DNA of 64,000 nucleotides, from contig JAHDVF020001501.1 of assembly GCA_022606425.2 (NCBI GenBank), forward strand, positions 1,302,001-1,366,000, read 5' to 3'. Shown in pieces: positions 46,501-58,959 of the stretch; positions within the stretch are counted from its first letter, which is position 1, and every line of letters begins with the position of its first letter. The notes beneath the pieces are model-generated. The model was not told where the DNA came from. It was given only the letters and a program-made list of their open reading frames with translations, and did not search any database. This stretch comes from Lepidostoma basale (lineage: Eukaryota; Arthropoda; Insecta; Trichoptera; Lepidostomatidae). Both the position numbers and the translations under genes were made by a program.

Positions 46501-49500
46501 AAAAAAAACATATAACAAAGTTGAAATATATATAAAAACTGGAAGAGGTTTTAAAAGTGTGGCTTCGTGTCTGTATACAAATCATATCTTATACAAAAAA
46601 AAATTTAACAAACTTATCTGCATGATTTTAACAAAACATTAGATTTCAAATGTTTTTTTCAATACCCTCCATTCGCATTTCCCTCCGTTTAAGTTTTTTT
46701 TTTTGAGTCCCTTAAAAAACGTAAAATAGGGGTTTCACTGTATATTTATTTGAACCACACTTTTTCCATTAGTTAAAATTGTGTACATTGATAAAGGTTA
46801 TGAATAAAGAAACATGCCTTGTGTTAAGTGAAATGAAGTTTTGTAATACTGAGTGTAGTTATATTTATTCAAATATGAACCACATTTGCCTACATCACAT
46901 TTGAGTAATGTTATTTTGCAGGGAGCGAGAAATCAACAATCTGGTGCGGAGAGCAGATTTCAATAACGACTCGTATGTTCAGGAGTTTGGGCTCACCATC
47001 AGCAACAGCATGATGGAAGTGCGCGGGCGGGTGCTACCACCTCCCAAGCTGCAGTACGGAGGCCGCATCTCTTCACTCGGCGGACAAGTAACTTTCATTA
47101 TTTCACATGCCATGTTTGACTGTTCACAAATCACTAGTTGTAACCCGTGAAATATTCCCGGATGTCAACCTAATTTTACATTTTTGAAATATCGAATGGA
47201 ACAAGTTCAGCTTAATGTTTTTTGAGTTCATTAATGTTTGAAATACTTAATTAATTTTCTAACATCTCTTTATACACAATGTTTTGTGTATTAACATTAC
47301 TGTTGTTCATTTTAAATTGTTGATAAAGATTTCCTTGAAGACTTGTTTTAGATATACTGACATATTTAGAACTTTATCCTTGTGACTTATTTATTGTCAT
47401 GGTGGATGCTGCATCTAACCCAAACTATGAGCATTACAATATGACACCCCTTTCCTTTCTGTTCTTCAATGTCTAATAATTAATTTGAGGTTAGTGCTTC
47501 ACGAACGGCTATCTTTTTATGAGATATTCTGCTCTTGAAAATCTCATTCACTGTGCAATCGTAATCAGCGTTTATAAGAGAAATGAATGACATAATTATA
47601 ATAAATTAATACTTCCCACCTATTATATCTTCATAACACAAACTATGTGTACATTACAATATTTCGCTCCTTTTGTTTTTCAATTATCAGTTTTTCATTT
47701 AATAATTAATTTGAGGTTAGTGCTTTGCGGCTCTCTTTTGTGTGTGCTCTCTCTTGTCGAGTTGTTACCAAGTAGTATCGGAATATGTTATTTTAATTGT
47801 GCGCTTCTCACATCATTTGAGCTACCTCACACGTTTTATTTACGAACTCCTTTGTGGATGTCTCTAAAAGTATGGTTGGCGGACAGTAGTGATGTCGGAG
47901 TAAGATGGTGGCCTGTTCGCAGAGCAAGCAGCAGGCCATGCCCAACCAGGGCGTGTGGGACATGCGCGGGAAGCAGTTCTTCATGGGCGTGGAGATCCGC
48001 GTGTGGGCCATAGCCTGCTTCGCCCCGCAGAGGACGGTCCGCGAAGATGCGCTCAAGTTAGTATTCCATTTACAATTTATTCATTTATACAGTTTGTGCT
48101 TGATACATACGCTCCAATATTCTGATACATTGATCAGAACAATATTCTGTATAGTCGGATGATCATTAATCAACAACTGTATTACCATGTTTATTCTAAA
48201 GTTCCTATTTAAATGTGTATTTCAGAAATTTTACTCAACAACTACAAAAAATATCAAATGATGCTGGGATGCCAATAATTGGACAGCCGTGCTTCTGCAA
48301 ATACGCCACCGGCCCCGACCAAGTAGAGCCCATGTTCAAGTACCTCAAGTCTACCTTCGGGGCCCTCCAGCTGGTGGTGGTGGTGCTTCCAGGGAAAACT
48401 CCCGTCTATGGTAATTTTTAGTCTATGGGTCTTGTTTAAAATTCTGAATAATTTTTGCCAGAATTTTATTATACGTATTATATTTTTAGCGGAAGTAAAG
48501 CGAGTCGGAGACACGGTGTTGGGGATGGCTACGCAGTGTGTCCAGGCAAAGAACGTCAATAAAACCTCTCCCCAGACGCTGAGCAACCTTTGCTTGAAGA
48601 TAAACGTGAAACTGGGAGGAATCAACTCCATTCTGGTTCCTTCGCTGAGGCCCAAGGTCTTCAACGAGCCGGTGATCTTCCTGGGTGCGGACGTGACGCA
48701 CCCCCCGGCGGGCGACAACAAGAAGCCGTCCATCGCCGCCGTGGTGGGCTCCATGGATGCGCACCCCTCGCGCTACGCGGCCACGGTGCGCGTGCAGCAG
48801 CACAGGTACCGTCTCCACGCAGCCCTGTGCTAAATAGCTAACTTGTTATCCAATCTGCTTGCCGAGGTTGACCTTCTGTTTGTTTGAATTATGTTTCATT
48901 TATGAGTGTCCTTGTGATAAAATGTTTGTATCATTTTGTAACCCTCAGAAATACTTGATTGCCCATTTATTTTTTATTTTGTACATAGTGATCTCTCGGG
49001 GTTGCTACTCTCGAGATGGGTGGTAGACTGAGGTGGAACAATGTGAATTATGTTAAATTGACAGAAACAATGTGTTGGTATTCAGGGGCCAGCAGTTCCT
49101 GCGCAACGCCACACTTTCCGATCCTGACACACCACCCTCGCCTCCCCGCGAGACTTCACTCTTCTGGCACAGGCACGTGTGCATTCCTTCTACTCTTACT
49201 CCTTCAGGGTGCTCTCTCCTTCCCACTCCCTTCCGCGCAAAACTCCTTGTTTTTTTTTTGGTTTATCCATTTCGTCCCTTTCACATTCATACTGTGACAC
49301 TCATTGGGCTATTTCTTAGAATAATTAGAATAGAGATGCATTTGTCTTCATTTATTTTTTTATTACTTTGTTTAAAAATATTTTTTTCTGACGATAAGAT
49401 ACATCCCTGAACACCATATGTTTCATAACGGTACTTAGTTTTTTCCCCATTTTGTTGTATTTTTTTTTATTTGGAAATATACATGTTAAATATATTTTAT

Positions 49501-50970
49501 CGTGGTTTGGTTACATCTGTTATTTCACCGCTGAGTATGAAGATTTTCCATTATGAGAGTGTAATTGTGGCATGTTATTAATGTTTGCAGACAAGAGATA
49601 ATCCAGGAGATGAGCAGCATGGTGCGCGAGCTGCTGATCATGTTCTACAAGAGCACGGGCGGGTACAAGCCGCACCGCATCATCATGTACCGCGATGGTG
49701 TGTCCGAGGGCCAGTTCATCCACGTGCTGCAACACGAACTGACGGCCGTGCGCGAGGCTTGCATCAAGCTGGAGGCCGACTATAAGCCCGGCATCACCTT
49801 CATCGTGGTACAGAAGCGCCACCACACCCGCCTCTTCTGCGCCGACAAGAAGGAGCAATCCGGCAAGTCTGGCAACATCCCCGCTGGCACCACCGTGGAT
49901 GTGGGCATCACTCACCCCACCGAGTTTGACTTCTATCTTTGCAGCCATCAAGGCATTCAGGTAACGCTGTGTGCCATTATTTCCTTTATACGAGAGAAAT
50001 TCACTATTATTCTAATAGTGCCGTGTCAGGTCAGGCGAATGCTTTCTCGCTGCAGTGATTTCCTAAGAAGTGTTACTGAAATGGATTCCTGTTGCGCTTT
50101 TTTTAAAATTCAATGCTAAATCCATTCTGGCTACATGGTCCCTCCAGTATCGTATTCTGGATCTACTCCACCGGTCGATGTCCTCTATTTTGCAAATTTG
50201 TCTTATTTCTACATTACGGACACGATTTCGGAGTTTTTTTTTAAGTGGTTCTAATCCTAGGGATTGGTTTGCAGCAAAGTGTAACATTTTTGCTGGTTCT
50301 TGGGATGCCACTTGGATCTTTAATGTGGTTGTTTTCCATTGCTTTCCACATTTTTTATTATTATATTTCCACATTTTTTATTATTACGTTGGTTATTAGA
50401 ACCCATCTTCTCGTGACATGTCATAGGTGGTGGCTAGTATATTGCCATTTTGAGACCAAAAGACTGATTTTTGTAACACTTTCATTGCCTGTAATTGAAT
50501 CCGGGACCTTCAGTGTGGCAGTCATGGCTTTAACCAAGAAGACCGCCACTTATTACCATTTTGCTGCAATTATTTATTATACCAAATATTTCAATGGAAA
50601 TGTTGAAGTTGTGTCAAAATGCTTTCCCGTGGGTGGTATAATTTGGTATTATCTCCGACAGGGAACGAGCCGGCCATCCCACTACCACGTGCTGTGGGAT
50701 GACAACCACTTTGACTCGGATGAGCTGCAGTGCCTGACGTACCAGCTGTGCCACACGTACGTGCGGTGCACGCGTTCGGTGAGCATCCCGGCCCCGGCAT
50801 ACTACGCGCATCTCGTGGCTTTCCGGGCGCGTTACCACCTCGTAGAGAAGGAGCACGACTCCGGCGAAGGTTCGCACCAGTCCGGCTGCTCCGAGGATCG
50901 ATCTCCGGGGGCCATGGCCCGCGCCATCACCGTGCACAATGAGACCAAGAAAGTCATGTACTTTGCTTAG
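40533..50970 (+). CDS. AGO1: Argonaute-1 (miRNA-class Argonaute)
   Basis: AGO1 binds miRNAs and silences target mRNAs in the cytoplasm. Thirteen exons join in phase: 40533-40551, 42084-42158, 43705-43976, 44223-44423, 44722-44965, 45229-45451, 45808-46053, 46922-47087, 47923-48056, 48226-48410, 48490-48805, 49591-49960 and 50662-50970 (2760 nt, 919 aa). It begins MYPVGQQSSW, followed by a Pro/Ser then Gly-rich leader. The N domain starts at about [22 protein letters not shown] spans exons 6-7 ([33 protein letters not shown]); MID spans exons 8-10 ([27 protein letters not shown]); PIWI spans exons 11-13. The catalytic tetrad appears complete: D656 ([10 protein letters not shown]), E696 (RQEII), D729 (YRDGVSEG) and H867 (YYAHLVAF). 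The normal C terminus ...KKVMYFA is present. Residue identity to insect/vertebrate AGO1 is very high by eye. Two possible isoform exons are listed separately. Confidence 0.97.
42208..42247 (+). other. Possible 40-nt poison exon in AGO1 intron 2
   Basis: A pyrimidine-rich acceptor (tttactacttttccactcag) and a clean donor (gaag|gtaact) frame 40 nt just downstream of exon 2. In the incoming phase it reads [12 protein letters not shown] then TGA, so inclusion would truncate AGO1. The upstream intron would be only 49 nt, short even for insects. Weakly supported. Confidence 0.2.
46074..46740. mobile_element. Pogo-like element fragment in AGO1 intron 7
   Basis: Matches 25205-25600 through atttgcgtgtaattatttca, cacgcgcgcttgaca and ttggtcagcgag, and ends at 46740 in ggtttcactg followed by TA, the complement of CAGTGAAACC. 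The left terminal repeat is missing. Similarity begins only about 20 nt after the AGO1 exon 7 donor. Confidence 0.65.
49086..49172 (+). CDS. AGO1: Candidate 87-nt cassette exon in the AGO1 PIWI domain
   Basis: Between exons 11 and 12, an acceptor (ttggtattcag) precedes 87 nt without stops, ending cacag followed by gcacgt, a GC-type donor. Length divisible by three and phase 2 at both ends preserve the frame. Inclusion adds [14 protein letters not shown] then [15 protein letters not shown], 29 residues, between R694 and Q695, one residue before catalytic E696. The segment is markedly GC-richer than the flanking intron and holds two proline-directed Ser/Thr sites (TPP, SPP). I recall Ago1 isoforms with PIWI insertions being described in crustaceans and some insects, which fits. 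Confidence 0.7.
50063..50270 (-). mobile_element. LINE C-terminal remnant in the last AGO1 intron
   Basis: The minus strand reads [19 protein letters not shown], then [19 protein letters not shown]. This is the shape of the C-terminal region of Jockey/RTE-like reverse transcriptases (R..IR....I.DI..W..R.R..W..HV.RMD). No RT core remains. Confidence 0.65.
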
Positions 50971-53825
50971 ATGGACTCGCACACTTTCTGTACAGATCAT
51001 CCTTTAGGTCCGCTTGTCTTTCAACATTTGTTATATATCATGTAGCGTTACATCGTCATCTGCCATTTTTGTTTCCTTAATTTTTGTCCTGTGCATGTTG
51101 TATGGTGGGTGCATCTATTGAAAGTTGGCAGGTTACATTATCACATGTATTTAAAATTAAAAAAAAGAATCTTTTGACTCGCTCGCAATTCTCTGTGTGT
51201 ATATTAAGTGCAATGTTTTTATAATTTGCTTCTTGGAGCTTTGAAGTTATTTAACTTATTAGGAAAACTGTCTGGTTTCTTTTTGCAATATATGACTTGT
51301 ACTTGAAATAATATTTTACGGTTCATTTTGTTTTAACCGGTCCACTCGCAATTCAGTTGTGTTGTGTACGTCTGGTGCCATGCACGTTGGGTGTGCACAA
51401 GTCTTCCTTAGATATTTCTTCAAACTTGCAAAATATAAAGTACAAACTAATTATAATGTCCCTTGTTATATTACAGATTTTTCGACAAAATATAATTAGA
51501 GTAATGAACTTATTTTTCCATATGCAAATTGCAACTCAAATGAAACCGGACTGTGTCTACCTGGAGACATCTGATATTATTCCTCTCTAATAATAGCAGC
51601 AATCTGACCGTGATGCAATAGTCTGCCCCCAACGGACGATGAGGACACCATAGTTAGCTTTAAATATGTAGATCTTAACACGGAATTATTTTAATGTTAA
51701 ATGATAGCAGAGTTTTAATCTGTAAGCATGGGAGAACAAATAATATTTTAATGCTTACGGATGTATTTTGCTTTTAATTTGTGCAACTAAGTCTATCGTA
51801 GGATTTTCAGCTCACTGGACATGTAGTTTCTTTAGAATTTCATGTGTGCATTGTTGTAATGTTGTTTTTCTCAATTTGTACATATGACCATTGTTATGTA
51901 TGATTGTGACATTCTTTTGATGGTTCTTTCCAGCTGTGTCTGTGGATCATTTATTACACACAGTGAACCGCTATTTTAGCCAAAAATTACATGTAGCTAG
52001 CTAGTGATCATTACACAATCGTTTAAGAGTGTTAAGGGTTAAGTTTTGTGACTTGCTATAAGACGAGGCCCTCGTATGAAGGTTGGCTAAACACGGCTGC
52101 ACGGAAGGAAATCCCTTCAGCAGACGGTGTGGGTGTGTCGTGGATCGGTAACTGGGAAGGTCGCGGCGCTAGTGTAATATTTCTAGAGTGTTGATTGCAT
52201 GTCCTTCTCTGATGTAAACATTGTTTCTGTTCACAAATGACCAAGGGAGAGTGCGTTAAGAGTTATAAAGACGCTAGGAAGATGCCAATTTATGTATGTA
52301 TGCATGTGTATTTCTCATTGCCACAAAGATCTAAAGAATATGGGAACTAGTTTTAAAATTCACAATATTATCTTATAAGAACAATTACAAGGGAAATTTA
52401 TGCTCTCCAGCATTTTATTTAGAATAAGTTTACTTTATGTAGGAATCAAATAATTACTTTTTTTTTTTCACTAAATAAATTGCCATAGCTCTTTTCCAAA
52501 GCATTTTTCAACAAGTATTATTTACGCTTTTCTACACGCACGCATTTGTGCTTCCTGAAATGTTTAAAAAAAGACACTTAGTCTGTATTGTTATTTTCAC
52601 ATCCCCTGCGTATACAGACAATGTATTCACAGCAAGACAACCCGCAGCTTTAACTCCAGCTAATGTTAGTATAGACTAGGAATTGTTTGTAATCTCCTTG
52701 ATACCAATAGTATGTTACTGCCTTCACATTCAAAAGTAACATACTTATCACACTATTTGTACGATGGTAGATGGTTAAACCCAATAGAATAGGCACCCTA
52801 ATTAATTCATCGTGAGTCCAATAATAATAGTTACATCGTTGTATATCGAACAAACAGATGAAACTGTGTTTTAGTAGAATGGTGTATTGACAAATCCCAT
52901 CTTAAGAAATTTATCATATTTTTGACGCTGTGGGGGAGTGGTGAAGTATTTACTAAAATGGTTTTAAAAATAAGATACATGTGTAGTATTAATTCCAAAT
53001 CATATTTTCATCCATTTTTCTTTTGATCATATATCTTAATTGATATAGCACATTAGAATTATTTATTACAACAGACTTATATATTAATTATATGTAAAGG
53101 TATCTTGCATGATATCCTCTTGCTAAAGTATAAAATTTCTGGCAGAAAATATAAATTTTCTAGTAAAGTATTTTGATTAAGAATAACTAAATGGTATCAT
53201 ACACCACAGCCACCCCTCGCCACTATGGAAGGACTGTCTTTTTAGATTTGACTTGAGATTGGGATAAAATTAGTTTCATTACAGATACCATCGCTAGTGG
53301 ATTGTTAAGGTTTATAAATATCGAACCTCCATTTTGGATTTCCACTGATTATTTATTTAAAAATGAGTAGAATTCTCATGACTTATGATAATAAGAAACA
53401 AATAGCAATACCCCCATACATATATGTATTTTCAATATAGTGATTATGAATAATTCTGGAATGCTGAAAAATATGTATTTATTATTTTTAATGACGAGAG
53501 ATCTCTTGTCGGTATGCTTAACCAGTTTGCCAACGGCCTTTTCTCATGAAGTAAGAATTCTTCATGCCATCTCTACCTCTAAAAATACAAAAGCCTGCGG
53601 GCCCAATGTGGATTCTAAAAATTATGAACCGTGAATGTTTACACTTTCTATTACAATTATTTCATTTCTTATACCCTTTGTTTTGTTCATTTATATTTGA
53701 ATAAAAATATTAAACTGTATTTTCGCAGCGCTCTTATTTTATTTATTAACATAGAATAACATTCACGATTAAGAAGCTGCGTGTCTTTTCCGTTTGTTAT
53801 AAAAAATAAAGAAATGGAATATTGT
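50971..53825 (+). other. Probable long AGO1 3' UTR
   Basis: No gene is recognisable after the AGO1 stop codon, and the sequence is low in transposon similarity compared with the rest of the window. Canonical aataaa signals occur at 53700-53705 and 53805-53810. A long 3' UTR is usual for animal AGO1 genes. The extent is a guess. Confidence 0.35.
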
Positions 53826-55720
53826 GAAAAAAGCGTTCTTTGCTTTAATTGAAAAACATTTTAATATTGTATGTGATATAAGATGTCGGGGTCCAGAAGT
53901 CTCGACAGGTGGTATTCTTACGTGTCAAAATGATACTTTTTTTTAGTGGTTCGGTATGTTTCTAAACAAAAATCTTTTTTTTAACAATTAGTCAAGTTAG
54001 TCAACAGTAATTTCATTGTGTTTTCAACAAGTACTTACTTTGAACTGCGTTTTCACAAACATTTAAAACTTTTCTTGTACGCATTGATCAACGGGTTGAT
54101 GTTTTCCTCTTCTTCTCGTCTCTTATCCCAACAGTCTAGATTCAGTGATCAATTACACCCATTCATCGGTGGATATATGTTACATTGATTTTTATATATG
54201 TATATATAAAAAAATAATTACGCTTTGATTCATTGCCTATTTATGAAAATTCTATTTTTGGTCTCCGCATATGGCTCACTCGAATAATTAAATTAACCAA
54301 CTCAGATAAATTAGATATTATGCATTTCAAAATTTATTGTCAATAATGTAATGTGTTCACTTTTACTTTTAAAATATTATGTAATTATAATTGTATCAAG
54401 TTTTCGCGCTAGAATTGAATTTTGTCAAAACTTCAAAGGATATATGTAATATTTACAAATTTTATTGTTAACTTATCATGTTTACTATTCAGAATAAATT
54501 TTCTGCGAGTAAAATATATTTGTAACCTTTTTTTGCGAGAAAGTTATTATAAAATTGTTTTAAAGACGCATACATGTATAGATGAATTTACTTGCATTTG
54601 TAGCAAACTGATGAAATATTTAAATTAAACAAAAATGCTAGATTGCCATAAAAAAGCACAAAAAAAATTATTAGAAAATATATTTTGTTTCTGATAGTAA
54701 TTTTTATGACACATTGACAAGATGATTTTATGAAACAACGGGAACACAACTTGAATTATGTATTTTATAGTTGTTAATAGCAATCATAGTTTATATATTA
54801 TAGAGACTTTATGCATACCCTTATGGCTATAACTCTCACCTCGATTACATACATTAATCTAATTTAATATTTTGATATATACGCTAACCAGTCAATCTAA
54901 ATTTTACTGCATTTAGGTGGCATGTCCAGACATGATCTAATATTGTAGATCATTCGTGTTTTTATGCGGAATAAACCTTAAAGTCTTTAAGACAAGATAT
55001 AAGCGGCAGTTGTGAGATGTTGTTATCATTGACGCCTCTCACCGAGTCTTACAACGGGGCTGGGAGCGGTGAGTGCTTTCACAGTAACTACTTGTGAAGA
55101 TTTCATGTTTTTAAAGATTTATTTTGATGCAGTTTTTTTTATTTTTTCTTAAATATAGCCAAATTTTGTTTTTGTAGTCTTATGAAGAGAGGTTATTTTA
55201 TAAATGGACATTTTATATAAATATTATATATATTTCGAAGTAGAGGCATCGCATGGATGTTCCCCCCAGAGGAACTAGCAGACACTCTTGATCCAGTCGC
55301 CACGGCAAATAAACCAATTTTGTTTGTAAATCCTAATAGTATTTTAAGTATTAAGTCTTCGTGCAGGGTAACACGTGTACAGCCGGCGGTGTGCCTCTTA
55401 CACTCGTATTGACCGGAAGCTCTCATTTGCAATATGAAAACATTTTGTCATCAATAAACTCATCATTCTTCTTAATTAGTAATAAGAATAATTGTAAAAA
55501 ACAAAAAAACGATTGATTGTTAGAGTTATATATTTGTGTGATGTAATTATTGTTTAATTTATAATGCTTAGTATTCACTTGTGTTTTCTAAGCACTCAAG
55601 AATAAAATAAATTTAATTACTAAATGGTATTTTTCTTATCAGGCATCCCTTCTCAAAAAATATATTATTTCAGATTTTAATCAAAATTCAACTTCTTAGT
55701 TTCTTTTTAACCGAATAATT
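53826..55720. other. AT-rich intergenic stretch, nothing recognised
   Basis: Short chance frames only. aataaa at about 55600 could alternatively end a still longer AGO1 3' UTR. Confidence 0.3.
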
Positions 55721-55725
55721 TCCTA

Positions 55726-55835
55726 ACTCTCTCTATACAACGGAATGGACCACCACATAGTTCAGTCTTGACATACTTCTCTCGCAGCCTCTGCAATCAT
55801 ACATCGTGTCATGATGCACGTCGATACATTTATAA
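55726..55835 (-). mobile_element. LINE 3' tail remnant
   Basis: Complement of the tail of the 20975-22262 family: aatggaccaccacatagttc, gacatacttctctcgcagcc and caatcatacatcgtgtcatg in the same order as the tail at 22262-22140. Confidence 0.6.
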
Positions 55836-55849
55836 AATATTTACTACCT

Positions 55850-56275
55850 GCAGCAAAGAGCAATGTTGGGAATCGGTATAGCGGACAGGATGAGAAACAC
55901 CACTATTAGAGCCAGAACTGGGGTGTCGGACATCATCAGAAGAGTACTGGAGGCACTGGGCAGGCCACATCGCTCATAGCTCTGACGATAGATGGACAGA
56001 ACTGCAACTTCGAAGAGATGGGCGTCTCATAACCCATTTCTTTAGATTACTCGGGGGATATTTCGAGAACTCGGCCGTGCTGGAGGCTATTCGGCTTTTT
56101 GTCCCCGATAGATATCTCCGACAGCGACAGCATAGATTGTTTTACCTACCGGCTGCCAGAACTAACCTGCCTCTGGTGACACCGGTGGGAAGAGCAATTT
56201 GCTGAACGCGGTCTCCTCGGAGATCGACGTCTTGTATATTAGTGAAAGTACATTCAGAAGGCAAATACTCTTGAT
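55850..56275 (+). mobile_element. Fragments of LINE reverse-transcriptase C termini
   Basis: RAMLGIGIADRMRNTTIRAR then TGVSDIIRRVLEALGRPHRS resembles the R.MLGI...DR.RN..IR.RT.V.D region of LINE ORF2. Shortly after, RQRQHRLFYLPAARTNLPLV and ILYISESTFRRQ resemble another LINE-type C terminus. All are short and broken. From 56280 to 57010 I recognise nothing. Confidence 0.5.
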
Positions 56276-57009
56276 TTCGGAGAGTATCTTGTCTTGCTAA
56301 TGTCGAACCATCTCTCATGCGTTTCTGGTAGCATACTATATAGGGTCGAAGCACCAGTATTTGACCGCCCCCCAGTAAATGACCGTTGGTTAATAAAACA
56401 AAATATAATAAGAATTGCTCTATGTGTCCAGTCAAAAAACTTTAATCCCAAGAAACTATGACAAAGTGCAGAGACAACTGTTGGTAAGAAACAAAACTAT
56501 CAGTTTTGAACTGTGCCTTGTCAAACGGTAAAAGTGCGTCTTCCCGTTGTTGTTCTGAGATTGTTAGTAGTTTTTTATAAGGAAAAGTGTGGTAAGTGTT
56601 TTTTTTAATGTTATTTATTATGCAATTCTTTAAATATTTACATATTTTTATATGTTAGGGTGTTTCATAATGTGACAATGTAACAAAATCTATGTATTGT
56701 ATCAATATAACCTGAAATGGTCAATTACTGGTGATTGTGCTATTTTTTTAGAGAAATGTTAATTTTAATAGTAATACTCATATTTCAATAAAAAAGTTTG
56801 AGAATTTAGAGAAGTCAATGTGTTTATTTATTGTTTTCTTTTATTTTGTACACTTTAATGTGGATTTTAGTACAAGCTGAACCTTAAACGGTCATTCATT
56901 AGTGCTTTGACCCTAGAATATATTATTTTACCTATTCTCGATAGAGATGCCTTAAACCTTAATTTTGTAATGTCTATTGAATTTGATTTGAAAACGCCTC
57001 CGTTGATGG

Positions 57010-57130
57010 TGTCCTAGAACTATGACCTAAACCCACTGAGTTCGAGGGACGACGTTAAAGAGACCGCCGGTATGACATGGATGCGTGTTGCCTAGGATCG
57101 ACAGACATGGAAGCAGATGGAGGATGATGA
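57010..57130 (+). mobile_element. Short LINE 3' remnant
   Basis: Reads DDVKETAGMTWMRVA-stop-DRQTWKQMEDDD, matching the usual DDI...AG..WM..AQDR..W..M.EA.. end. No other support. From 57130 to 58950 only AT-rich sequence without a recognisable gene. Confidence 0.5.
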
Positions 57131-58959
57131 TACATTTATAAAATATTATTTAATAACAATGAAGAAATAGGGTTATAGAAATAATAAACAAGAGTTGGGT
57201 AGATTAATTTATTAGCAGGTGGGTTGAACATACACAGGTGTATCATTTAGGAAGAACCGCTGTCGACTGTATTCTGGGATAAAATTATATTTTAAATGTA
57301 GCGCATAAAGATTATACTTGAATAATCTGGCATTTAAAAATGTTTTGAAGCGTATGTTTTGTAAATACATTTATATAAAACAAAAGACATGAAAATTTAG
57401 GGATTTTTTAATGCCAAATTGGAGATATCGAGGTTCTCTCCATACCACCCATATTTTTTTAGTATGCGGAAATAAAATGAGGTGAAATATTTCAAAACAT
57501 CACATAAAATAATTTGCTGCGTGATATCTACTGATAAACTTATGATTATACAAATGATACTCCATGCTTCCAAAAGGGTGAGGAAGAAAAATAAAGTGCG
57601 TATTATTTTAAGGAAACATTTCATTACAAATTGCGTAATTTTAATGGCCCCTTAAATATTCACAAGTTCCACAAAACACATTTCCTTTACCCACAAAGAT
57701 CCTCACATTGCCACCCACTAGTCATGTTGTAAATTAATAAAACTTTTGAAAATCAATTTGATCCAAATTGCGGATATTTTGTATAGTAATGGAATTGAGC
57801 ACAGATCATGACCCCCCATCTGGTATTTACTGTCACTGATACTCGTTAAATGCAAGTGAAATTAAAAATAACTCAATCCTTACGAATTATGCCATAGGAA
57901 TGTTAAAAATCTTAACACTAAAAATTATCAGCGTATAAAATTTTATTCAATTGAAAAAAAAAATAGTAAGGAATAAGCGAGAAATCACTTTTCAAATGAT
58001 TGAAATAGAAAGCGCAGGAACCTTAGAAAACAATCCTTGCTTATTGCAAATAATGATGAAATTGGAATAAACAAACTTATCTTAAAAAGCTAGGTACCTA
58101 ATATCAGTACTAAGCTTCAAAAAATAAAGTAAAAGTATACTCTTGCTATGCGTAATATGTACCCAATATATTCTCACCCAAGCCATTTAATTATTATTTT
58201 TTTATCTTAACAACATACATAGTTTTTTACCTTTATAAAAAGCATTACTCAACTTGTTAATTAAAAATAACTATGTATTAAAAATTAGATCATAAAAATG
58301 AATGAAATAATTTGAATGTGAAAACCAAACAAGTTTTTAAACAAAGTTACATAATTAACAATAACGTTTCGTTCTTCTAAAATCAATAAAAATAATTTAA
58401 ACATTCAACAACTAGTACAATAAAAATATTATAATCGCTTAGTATTGAAATAAAATAGAGTATATGTTTTTATATTCTATGGGAACAGTAGCAGTAAATA
58501 AAACTCATTCAAATGATAGAAGAGTTCGTTAGGAAATTTGAGAATTTTTTTTTTGTTAAACAGCATTTATTCTTTTTTTCCTTCGTACACAATTTTAATG
58601 CATCATTACATAAGCAAAACGAGATTAATTAGGAAACATTCAACATTGGCAAGGCGCATGTCCTGTGCCTGTAGTTGGGCCAACGGACCAGAAGGATCCC
58701 TCCGCTGGCAGCCGCGTTGCGACAAGCCGGGACACATTCATGGCATTATAATTTAAATTACTCAATTGCTCCCCACACATAAATAAAAGTTTCCAGATGT
58801 TGATAGTGCCTTAAAATATTAATATTATTTCCAATATTCAAAATTCAGGCAAAAATACTTTTTATTCCAATTATCTCCGATAATAAAAATATTAATTCTT
58901 AGAAGCTTAAGAGTGAATATCTTTGAAGCTCGTGGGTTAGTCTTGGTTTGCAGTGGATA

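Noticed and set aside
47645..48013. 122-codon plus-strand frame overlapping AGO1 exon 9
   Set aside because: It reads exon 9 in the wrong frame and runs through the intron; the phase-correct exon explains the region.
50245..50970. 241-codon frame ending at the AGO1 stop, suggesting a single long last exon
   Set aside because: Only 50662-50970 is Argonaute sequence. The upstream part crosses a LINE remnant, and the acceptor at 50660-50661 keeps phase with exon 12.
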